Of a stretch of DNA of 33,498 nt, positions 26,701 through 33,498 are shown piece after piece. The notes under the pieces were generated by a model. That model saw only the letters and a program-made list of their open reading frames with translations, was not told the origin of the DNA and searched no databases. Source of the stretch: Cognaticolwellia aestuarii (GTDB lineage Bacteria; Pseudomonadota; Gammaproteobacteria; Enterobacterales; Alteromonadaceae). The translations under genes and the position numbers were made by a program. Numbering within the stretch: position 1 is the first letter of the stretch; each line of letters starts with the position of its first letter. Where the stretch lies: the NCBI RefSeq assembly GCF_002000025.1, contig NZ_MUZV01000020.1, positions 1 to 33,498 on the forward strand. Reading direction: 5' to 3'.

Positions 26701-26746
26701 CGGTAAATTTATTTTTTCGCGCATATAAAATAAATCAATAAAAAAC

Positions 26747-26774
26747 TTGATACTGTACGACTATACAGTATACT
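26747..26774 (+). promoter_or_regulatory. recA promoter
   Basis: TTGATA (26747-26752) and TATACT (26769-26774) are spaced by 16 bases, the same arrangement as the E. coli recA promoter, with the LexA operator lying between and across them. Confidence 0.88.
26751..26770. promoter_or_regulatory. LexA (SOS) box of recA
   Basis: TACTGTACGACTATACAGTA matches the gammaproteobacterial LexA consensus (CTGT-N8-ACAG with TA flanks) on both arms. It overlaps the promoter spacer, so LexA binding would block RNA polymerase. Confidence 0.95.
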
Positions 26775-26821
26775 TGCGTCATTGAAACGAATTAAGCACC
26801 TAAATCATCGTGGAGCATTTT

Positions 26822-27856
26822 ATGAACGATAACAAAGAAAAAGCATTATCAGCTGCCTTAAGCCAAATCGAACGTCAATTTGGTAAAGGTTCAATTATGA
26901 AATTGGGTGACAATCGCAGCATGGATGTTGAAACTATTTCAACAGGTTCATTAGGTTTGGATATCGCACTAGGTGCGGGTGGTTTGCCGCTTGGCCGTGT
27001 TGTAGAAATTTACGGTCCAGAATCCAGTGGTAAAACTACATTAACATTGGAAGTTATTGCTGAAGCGCAGCGCAATGGTAAAGTATGTGCCTTTGTTGAT
27101 GCTGAGCATGCACTTGACCCTATTTATGCTGAAAAACTCGGTGTTAATATTAATGACTTATTAGTTTCTCAACCTGATACCGGTGAGCAAGCACTTGAAA
27201 TTTGTGACATGTTAACGCGCTCAGGTGCTATTGATATCATCGTTGTAGACTCGGTTGCTGCGTTAACACCAAAAGCGGAAATTGAAGGTGACATGGGTGA
27301 CTCACACATGGGCTTGCAAGCACGTATGCTTTCACAGGCTATGCGTAAGTTAACAGGTAACCTTAAACAATCAAATACCATGATTATTTTCATTAACCAA
27401 ATTCGTATGAAAATTGGTGTTATGTTTGGGTCACCGGAAACCACTACAGGTGGTAATGCGTTAAAATTCTACGCTTCAGTACGTTTAGATATTCGCCGTA
27501 TTGGTGCGGTTAAAAACGGTGATGAAATCGTGGGTAACGAAACTCGTGTTAAAGTGGTTAAGAACAAAATTGCTCCACCATTTAAACAAGTTGAGTTCCA
27601 AATTTTATATGGTGAAGGTATTAACAGCTTAGGTGAATTGGTCGACTTAGGTGTTAAACATGAAATGGTTGAAAAAGCAGGCGCTTGGTATAGCTACAAA
27701 GGCGATAAAATTGGTCAAGGTAAAGCAAATGCTGCTAAGCACTTGAAAGAAAACCCTGAAATAGCCAAAGAGATTGACACGCGTTTACGTGAATTATTGT
27801 TGTCAAAAAATAAAGTGCTTGAAACAACTGACAAAGTTGAAGCACCAGCTAAATAA
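26822..27856 (+). CDS. recA: Recombinase RecA
   Basis: This 344-residue ATPase forms filaments on single-stranded DNA, drives strand exchange and triggers LexA cleavage. ATG at 26822 is preferred: GGAG at 26812-26815 is its ribosome site, while an in-frame GTG at 26810 overlaps that site. Features: [21 protein letters not shown], Walker [51 protein letters not shown], and the L2-loop region [22 protein letters not shown]. Neither recX nor another SOS gene follows within the window; a terminator ends the unit. Confidence 0.98.
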   Translation: MNDNKEKALSAALSQIERQFGKGSIMKLGDNRSMDVETISTGSLGLDIALGAGGLPLGRVVEIYGPESSGKTTLTLEVIAEAQRNGKVCAFVDAEHALDPIYAEKLGVNINDLLVSQPDTGEQALEICDMLTRSGAIDIIVVDSVAALTPKAEIEGDMGDSHMGLQARMLSQAMRKLTGNLKQSNTMIIFINQIRMKIGVMFGSPETTTGGNALKFYASVRLDIRRIGAVKNGDEIVGNETRVKVVKNKIAPPFKQVEFQILYGEGINSLGELVDLGVKHEMVEKAGAWYSYKGDKIGQGKANAAKHLKENPEIAKEIDTRLRELLLSKNKVLETTDKVEAPAK

Positions 27857-27880
27857 GCATTAATTAACTTATTTATAATC

Positions 27881-27907
27881 AAGCCACTGCCAAGTGGCTT
27901 TTTTTTA
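27881..27907 (+). terminator. recA intrinsic terminator
   Basis: AAGCCACT (27881-27888), loop GCCA, AGTGGCTT (27893-27900) followed by TTTTTTATT. Confidence 0.92.
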
Positions 27908-28051
27908 TTAAAAAATAAAGGCTAATTAATATTGTTGATTAGTTTTATGTCGTAGTAGTTTGAATAAAATCACTTAAAGCATACAAGTTAATTGCATTTA
28001 GCCATTTATTGAGCTTGAATATGTTTATATAAAATCGATTTGGAAGAATGA

Positions 28052-29371
28052 GTGAAGAAAATTCTCGTATTTTTTTTCTTGTTGTTACTCGCTAGCAAAA
28101 CTACTTACGCCAACACATTTAGAGAAAGTGTTGCTTTTACCCAGTTAAAACAAAAAATATTACTTAAGCAAAGTGGTAGCGCTTGGCAGCAAGCTAAGTT
28201 ACTTGAAGCTGAATACTTAGGTGATGAAGATTTTGACTTTCTATATGGCCTTGCTGCATTGAAAGTGCAAGAAAGTGAACGGGCATTATACGCTTTTGAG
28301 CGTGTTGTTGCTAACCGGCCTAGTTGGTTAGATGCTCAGTATTATCTTGCCCATGCCTATTTTGCTATGAAGAACTACCAAGCCGTCATAGAAGTTACTG
28401 AGTCGCTTAATGAGAATGAAAATGTTTCTTTAAAATTAAAAGATTCAACGACACAACTTAAAGCCCTAGCTGTTGCTTTATTAAGTAAGCAGTCATTAAA
28501 TATTATGCAATCAGTAGATGTTAGCTTAGGCTACGATTCAAATGTGAATGCCGGCACTAGTGAAGACAATATATTTTTACCTTTGTTAAACCAAGACATT
28601 ATTTTATCTGATAATAGTAAAGAAAATAGTGATAGTTACTTATCTGTTGGCTATCAGCTCATAGCAAATAAAACGCTAACTCAATCATCAAGACTCTTTT
28701 TCTCAACTTTGGGCAAATTACATTATTTTAATCAGGACAATGATTTTAATCGCTTTTCAATTCGTAATAACTTGCAGTATAAGAAAGACTTTGCTGACTT
28801 AAGTGCGAGTGTTGGTATAAGGATCGTGCCTTTGTGGCTTAATGATCGCTACTATCGTACTAAGTTTGGTGCTACGGCTGGTTTAAGTAAATTTATTGAT
28901 AAGCGCTGGTTGCTTTCATCTGAAGTTTTTTTGGGCCAGACTAAAAATGACGTTAATAGCCAATTAAATACCGATGACGCTTCGATACAACTCAGTGCAC
29001 AGTATGTTGATAAAAGGTGGCGACACGCACTTTCGCTTGTTTATTCACAAGAACAAAGTATGTATAGCGAAAGTCAGCATAATGATAGAAAAATCCAAGC
29101 TTTAAATTATACGGCCGACTTTGCTTTCAATCAGTATTGGCTGGCCAATGCTAATATAAGTTATCAGCATCAGGCTTACCAATTTGATCATCCATTCTTT
29201 TTTGATAAACGTAATGATGATATGTGGCTGCTGGGGACATCAATCCAATATCAGGATTCCAAAGCATGGTCTTATCGTTTAAGTGCATCAATCCAAGATA
29301 AAGACAGTAATTTGGCGCTTTTTTCTTATCAGCGTGCTGATATAAACTTATCCGCACGTATGAGCTTCTAG
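28052..29371 (+). CDS. Slam-like outer-membrane protein (TPR plus beta-barrel)
   Basis: This 439-residue protein has a Sec signal peptide (KKILVFFFLLLLASKTTYA), an alpha-helical TPR-like region (about 22-150: DFDFLYGLAALKVQESERALYAFERVV, LDAQYYLAHAYFAMKNYQAVIEV) and a C-terminal beta-barrel (about 155-439). The barrel starts SVDVSLGYDSNVNAG, which resembles the start of barrels in surface lipoprotein assembly modifiers, shows alternating aromatic strands, and ends in SARMSF with the C-terminal phenylalanine of outer-membrane proteins. Slam proteins move lipoproteins to the cell surface and are often next to their substrates; here a huge lipoprotein lies two genes on. That link is inference. 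The start is GTG, with GGAAG nine bases before. It abuts the FecR-domain gene, so they are co-transcribed. Confidence 0.72.
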   Translation: MKKILVFFFLLLLASKTTYANTFRESVAFTQLKQKILLKQSGSAWQQAKLLEAEYLGDEDFDFLYGLAALKVQESERALYAFERVVANRPSWLDAQYYLAHAYFAMKNYQAVIEVTESLNENENVSLKLKDSTTQLKALAVALLSKQSLNIMQSVDVSLGYDSNVNAGTSEDNIFLPLLNQDIILSDNSKENSDSYLSVGYQLIANKTLTQSSRLFFSTLGKLHYFNQDNDFNRFSIRNNLQYKKDFADLSASVGIRIVPLWLNDRYYRTKFGATAGLSKFIDKRWLLSSEVFLGQTKNDVNSQLNTDDASIQLSAQYVDKRWRHALSLVYSQEQSMYSESQHNDRKIQALNYTADFAFNQYWLANANISYQHQAYQFDHPFFFDKRNDDMWLLGTSIQYQDSKAWSYRLSASIQDKDSNLALFSYQRADINLSARMSF

Positions 29372-29380
29372 GTGAACAAT

Positions 29381-30598
29381 ATGAATAATTTTACATTTAT
29401 AGTACAAAAACCAAGTTGGAATTTTCTGGTTTTACTTAGTTTGTTCTTATTATTGATGACTACCCATTATAGCTCGTATGCGAATATTGCTGCGGGTAAA
29501 ACTATTCTAGCCAAAGGTAAAGTCGAAGCACAACATCAAGCAAGTAAAGAGAAAAGGCCCTTACGACGCCGGTCAGAAATATTTGATGTTGATAACATTA
29601 TCACTGGTGATAAAAGCAAAGCACAATTTAGTATGTCTGATGGTGGCTTGATTACCTTAAAAGAAAATACTGAAATTTTGATTAGCAATTATAAGTTTAA
29701 CCCTGAAGCTGGTGAAGGTTCAGCGACATTAGAGATAATCAGTGGTGGCTTACGCTCTATCAGCGGCTTAATTAAAAAGTCGGGCGGTGATTATCAAATC
29801 AAAACACCTGTTGGCAGTATTGGTATTCGAGGCACTCACTTTGCTGTAGAAGTGATTGACGATGAGGTGTTATTTGCCGTTTATAGTGGCAATATTGATG
29901 TTGAGTTAGCTGATCAAACCACTTTGTCTTTAGGGAGTTCAGAGGATTTTTCATTCGCTTCTGTTAATAATCAAGGGGTTGTTACTCGAATGATCCAGGC
30001 TCCTGCTAGTATCTCACTAGGTTACTCTACGACTGCCCCTAAGAAAGCTGATGAAAGTGCTAAAAATGAAAACTCAAAGGATGATCAAGCCTCAGGTGTT
30101 GTGGTTGCAAACACTGATGCAGCTCCAATTTCTACAGATGCTTTAACATATGATGGCAATGAACTTGATGATAAAGGTATTTATGGTGAGTCTGAATGGC
30201 AAGGAGTTAAAGATCTACCGATAGCTGAGTTGATCTCTGAGCGCACAGGTACACTTTCTTACAGTAATGTTAGTGAGAGTATTGTTAATTCGAGTGTTGG
30301 GCAGGTTAGTGATTTTACTATGAGCATGACAGTTGACTTCGATAATGCTTCGGTACCCGGCGGAACATTGAGTTTTAGTGACAGTGAAGGGGAGTGGTTT
30401 GCTGCTTATTCTGGACTTATCAATATTGATCAACTTGAGTTGGGGATTAATTTTGCATCTCATGGTGACAACCGAGCTGATGGCTCAATTTTTGCTGCTT
30501 TTTCAAATGGCTTAGATGAGCTCGTTGGAGGCTTTTCGTTACAAGAAATCAATAACCCCTCAGTGAATGCTGACGGCTCATTTAAGATTCAGCCATAG
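29381..30598 (+). CDS. Exported FecR-domain protein
   Basis: This protein of about 405 residues starts at ATG 29381, where AGGTGA at 29370-29375 is the ribosome site; GTG at 29372 overlaps that site. A hydrophobic signal (FLVLLSLFLLLMTTHYSSYA) leads to a FecR domain (about 38-190): GKVEAQH...PLRRRSEIFDVDNIITGDKSKAQFSMSDGGLITL, then LEIISGGLRSISGL and TPVGSIGIRGTHFAVE. The C-terminal part (about 235-405) is acidic, beta-rich (MSMTVDFDNASVPGGTLSF, GSIFAAFSNGLDELVGGF) and resembles transferrin-binding-protein-like or lipoprotein barrel segments only loosely. No ECF sigma gene adjoins, and there is no N-terminal anti-sigma domain, so it is not a classic FecR regulator. It probably works with the neighbouring barrel and repeat lipoprotein. 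Confidence 0.78.
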   Translation: MNNFTFIVQKPSWNFLVLLSLFLLLMTTHYSSYANIAAGKTILAKGKVEAQHQASKEKRPLRRRSEIFDVDNIITGDKSKAQFSMSDGGLITLKENTEILISNYKFNPEAGEGSATLEIISGGLRSISGLIKKSGGDYQIKTPVGSIGIRGTHFAVEVIDDEVLFAVYSGNIDVELADQTTLSLGSSEDFSFASVNNQGVVTRMIQAPASISLGYSTTAPKKADESAKNENSKDDQASGVVVANTDAAPISTDALTYDGNELDDKGIYGESEWQGVKDLPIAELISERTGTLSYSNVSESIVNSSVGQVSDFTMSMTVDFDNASVPGGTLSFSDSEGEWFAAYSGLINIDQLELGINFASHGDNRADGSIFAAFSNGLDELVGGFSLQEINNPSVNADGSFKIQP

Positions 30599-30616
30599 GC
30601 TCTAGGATTAATAAAA

Positions 30617-33498
30617 ATGTTTAGTAGTAGATGTATGTATATCATTGTTTTTCTTAGTCTAACTGCCTGTGGTGGGGGCGATTCAACCTCATCTACTACG
30701 CCTAATAATACTGCGCCAATAACGGTGCCACCAGTAACCAGCCCATCCGAACCGACAATGGATTTATCTGGTCAAACAGGCAATCAATTACTAGTGGCTA
30801 AAAAAGTTAATGGGATAGAAACTAATAGCCTCGCTAATATCAACAGTAGTTTTTCAAATGCGGTGGGGGCTTTAAGGCATGTAAACACTTCGACGAACAT
30901 TGAAGGGAACTTAACTTTAGGTGTTGTTGCGTCAGATATTGATGTGATGAAACAGGTTTCACTATATTTGCCAAATGTTGAGCGGAATTTTATTTTATGT
31001 CTGAATAATTGTCGCCCAGATTTTCAATCGACGATCACAGGGTTTAACCCACAATTAGCTGGAGAAATAGCGGGGCCTTTGCGCATAGAGCTTGTTGTTG
31101 AAGATAGTTTGGGTAATAGCGCTGTTGTTGATGCATTGAATGTAAATTGGCAACCAATTCAAATATCAGCCATTAATGCCAGCAGAGAAAACGGTATTGT
31201 TTCTGTTTCATGGTCAGGTAACGATAAAGTTGAGCGTTATAATTTATATGCTGCTACCGAACTTGGCTTAACGACTTTAAATGCGCTGCAACTTGATAAT
31301 GGTGTGCAGCGCCTTGCAATTAAAGCTACATCAGCGCAATTTACAGATGGTGAATTGAGCAAAGATTACTCACTGCTAGTTACCGGTATTGATAATAGCG
31401 GTGAAAGTGGAGCCTCTGTGCCTCACATTCTTCCAAGGGTAGGCGGGACCCCTAATTTACCACCGATTGCAAATAATGATAACTATCAGTTAAATGAAGA
31501 TGAAGCACTAACGGTTAATGTCTTGGATAATGATCAAGATCCGGAAGGACAATCTATGGTACTAGATAGCATTTTGTTACAACCTGCTAACGGTACCTTG
31601 ATTGTTAATGGCAACCTTTTAACCTATACGCCACATGCCAACTTTTATGGTAGTGACAGTGTAAGTTATCGGGTTGTTGATGCTGAAGGAGGTAATGCTT
31701 CAGCTACAGTTGTTTTTGATGTTTTACCTATAAATGATCCACCAATTGCTATTGATGATTCTTACCGTGTAGATACTACTGGCTTTATTGACTTTGATAT
31801 AACTAACCTATTAAGTAATGACTATGATGTTGATGATACTGTTTTGAGTGTATCAACAACGCCTGTAGAAGCACCAAAAAATGGTACTTTAATACTGAGA
31901 AATGATGGCACATTTTCTTATCAATCATTTGCGCCATTATTAGAAAATGATGAATTTATATATCAAATATTGGATAGCCAAGGTGCGTCGGCATATGCAA
32001 AGGTTAAAATATTAGCCAACGGAGATATTTTACCACCTATTGCGCAAAATGATGATTACACTATTGATGAAGATACAACCTTAGTCATCGATACGGTTAA
32101 TTTGGGAATTTTAGCGAATGATAGTGATCCTAATGGCTTAACCTTTGAGTTAGTAGCCAACTTACTTTCGCAACCTCAGCATGGTCAGTTAAATCTTGCC
32201 CTCGATGGTACTTTCACTTATATCCCAAACAGTAACTTCTTTGGTGTTGATCAATTTCAATATCAAATTAAGAATTCAGCAGATCTTTATTCACAAGCCT
32301 CTGTGACTATTACTGTTCGGTCAACGGCAGATATCCCTATCGCTCTCGATGACAATTATCAAGTAGATGAAGATAGTAATTTACAGGTTGATGAGGGAGC
32401 AGGGCTATTATTAAATGATATGGACTTTGATAGTTCCGTTTTAAAAGTTAATACAACACCAGTAACATCGCCACAAAAAGGCACGCTAGTATTAGAAGAG
32501 AATGGTAGTTTTAACTATACCCCTAATGCTAATTTTAGTGGGATAGACAGTTTTACATATGAGATTATAAACGGTAACCAATTAACCGATACTGCCAATG
32601 TCAATATCACTGTTATGCCGTTAAATGATGCCCCTACGGTAAATAATGAAACTGTTACTATTAATGAAGATACGACGGCAGTAGTTGATGTGCTCGCGAA
32701 TGATAGCGATGCAGATGGCGACCAATTATCACTAACATCTGTAGATGTTGATAGTGGTAATGCAGTTATTGTAAATAATGCAGTCCATATTACCCCAAAT
32801 ATTGATTTTTTTGGTCAGATCACTGCTAGCTATACGGTTTCTGATAGCTTCAATGCAACCAATACCGGAACGTTAACGGTAACGGTTTTACCGGTAAATG
32901 ATAATCCCATCGCGATAAATAATAGTTATTCTTCTCCTGAAGATGTGAATGTGATCGTATCAATTAACAATCCCAACCATTTACTGGCGAATGATAGCGA
33001 TGTCGATGGTGATACTTTAACGGTCAATACAACGCCACTAACGAATGTCAGTCATGGTAGCTTGACACTTAATAGTGATGGCTCGTTCAGTTATACCCCC
33101 AATAGTAACTTCAATGGCGTTGACAGTTTTACCTATCAAGTCAGTGATGGCAATGGTGCGACAGCACAGGCCAGTGTGTCATTAACCATTAACGCGATTA
33201 ATGATGCGCCTAATGCAACCGCTAATAGTTATAGCCTTGATGAAGACTTGAGCTTAACTAAGTTGGTGACTGACAGCGACCATTTACTGGCGAATGATAG
33301 CGATGTCGACGGTGATAGCTTAACTGTGAATACAACGCCACTAACGAATGTCAGTCATGGTAGCTTGGCGCTCAATAGCGATGGCTCGTTCAGTTATACC
33401 CCCAATAGTAACTTCAATGGCGTTGACAGTTTTACCTATCAAGTCAGTGATGGCAATGGTGCAACAGCACAGGCTAGTGTGGCATTAACCATTAATGC
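30617..33498 (+). CDS. Large surface lipoprotein with tandem cadherin-like repeats (partial, runs off window)
   Basis: The frame from ATG 30617 stays open to the window end, at least 960 residues. A signal peptide ends in LSLTAC (lipidation C18) followed by GGGDSTSS, with no aspartate at +2, so outer-membrane sorting is expected. A threonine/proline tether and an unrecognised domain (about 50-185) precede a fibronectin III-like segment (about 190-275, VSVSWSGNDKVERYNLYAA). Then come at least seven cadherin-like repeats of 91-101 residues, starting at bases 31460, 31739, 32033, 32336, 32633, 32906 and 33209. Each shows the pattern P-x-A-x-x-D-x-Y-x-x-x-E-D, then LLANDSDxDGD, SHGSL, GSFSYTPNSNFNGVDSFTYQVSD. 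The aspartates suggest calcium binding, as in RTX and biofilm adhesins. Eighteen bases separate it from the FecR gene. A role in adhesion is inference. Confidence 0.85.
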   Translation, partial: MFSSRCMYIIVFLSLTACGGGDSTSSTTPNNTAPITVPPVTSPSEPTMDLSGQTGNQLLVAKKVNGIETNSLANINSSFSNAVGALRHVNTSTNIEGNLTLGVVASDIDVMKQVSLYLPNVERNFILCLNNCRPDFQSTITGFNPQLAGEIAGPLRIELVVEDSLGNSAVVDALNVNWQPIQISAINASRENGIVSVSWSGNDKVERYNLYAATELGLTTLNALQLDNGVQRLAIKATSAQFTDGELSKDYSLLVTGIDNSGESGASVPHILPRVGGTPNLPPIANNDNYQLNEDEALTVNVLDNDQDPEGQSMVLDSILLQPANGTLIVNGNLLTYTPHANFYGSDSVSYRVVDAEGGNASATVVFDVLPINDPPIAIDDSYRVDTTGFIDFDITNLLSNDYDVDDTVLSVSTTPVEAPKNGTLILRNDGTFSYQSFAPLLENDEFIYQILDSQGASAYAKVKILANGDILPPIAQNDDYTIDEDTTLVIDTVNLGILANDSDPNGLTFELVANLLSQPQHGQLNLALDGTFTYIPNSNFFGVDQFQYQIKNSADLYSQASVTITVRSTADIPIALDDNYQVDEDSNLQVDEGAGLLLNDMDFDSSVLKVNTTPVTSPQKGTLVLEENGSFNYTPNANFSGIDSFTYEIINGNQLTDTANVNITVMPLNDAPTVNNETVTINEDTTAVVDVLANDSDADGDQLSLTSVDVDSGNAVIVNNAVHITPNIDFFGQITASYTVSDSFNATNTGTLTVTVLPVNDNPIAINNSYSSPEDVNVIVSINNPNHLLANDSDVDGDTLTVNTTPLTNVSHGSLTLNSDGSFSYTPNSNFNGVDSFTYQVSDGNGATAQASVSLTINAINDAPNATANSYSLDEDLSLTKLVTDSDHLLANDSDVDGDSLTVNTTPLTNVSHGSLALNSDGSFSYTPNSNFNGVDSFTYQVSDGNGATAQASVALTIN
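32976..33498 (+). repeat. Near-identical 303-base tandem repeats in the lipoprotein gene
   Basis: The unit beginning ACCATTTACTGGCGAATG at 32976 recurs at 33279. By eye the first 220 bases of the two copies differ at about 13 positions, many of them synonymous. Earlier repeats of the gene are far more diverged, so these two copies arose recently by duplication or are kept alike by conversion. The second copy is cut by the window end. Confidence 0.93.

Noticed and set aside
29381-30598. FecR-domain protein as part of a FecI/FecR/TonB iron-signalling set
   Set aside because: No ECF sigma factor or TonB receptor is adjacent, and the protein begins with a signal peptide instead of an anti-sigma domain.
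31460-33498. Regular repeats as a possible CRISPR or non-coding satellite
   Set aside because: The period is about 273-303 bases, always a multiple of three, and the frame stays open with clear cadherin-like protein motifs.

Overview
The window is AT-rich chromosomal DNA from a marine gammaproteobacterium. Gene content and order (ftsB-ispD-ispF/truD-surE-pcm-yqaA-nlpD-rpoS, then convergent mutS and divergent recA) and the protein sequences point to Alteromonadales, most likely the Colwelliaceae (Colwellia, Thalassotalea and relatives). That placement is inference from recalled protein similarity, not a database search.

Layout. (1) 1-94 is the right end of an IS3-family element, followed by a ModF-like double ATPase, a DUF5329 exported protein and an HDOD signalling protein. 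(2) 3116-6658 is a nitric-oxide response locus: norR, and divergently a small membrane protein and the NO dioxygenase hmp, with a sigma-54 promoter and two NorR-type palindromes between them. (3) 6790-13034 is a minus-strand block. Its upstream five genes form a compact envelope operon: an LPP20 lipoprotein, a membrane-anchored unknown, an MltC-like lytic transglycosylase, an LPP20-like exported protein and a CsgG/FlgO-like lipoprotein. An internal terminator separates them from a DHH phosphoesterase and a YqhA-type membrane protein. (4) 13305-16178 carries uraA, upp (uracil salvage) and a spermidine-synthase-like methyltransferase, all minus strand. (5) 16400-23831 holds an unrecognised gene and then the conserved plus-strand cell-division, isoprenoid and stationary-phase block ending in rpoS. 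In it ispF and truD are one continuous reading frame. (6) mutS (minus) and recA (plus, with a LexA box and recA-type promoter) follow. (7) 28052 to the window end is a three-gene accessory module: a Slam-like TPR plus beta-barrel protein, a FecR-domain protein, and a very large lipoprotein with at least seven tandem cadherin-like repeats that runs off the window.

How the genes fit together. NorR should sense NO and activate the sigma-54 promoter of the small membrane protein and probably hmp. Upp and UraA import and salvage uracil. FtsB, NlpD, the transglycosylase and the LPP20 proteins all concern the cell envelope. RpoS, MutS and RecA form the usual stress and genome-maintenance neighbourhood. 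The least described parts are the IspF-TruD fusion, the barrel-FecR-repeat-lipoprotein module at the right end, and the LPP20/MltC/CsgG-like operon. No rRNA, tRNA or CRISPR array was seen.
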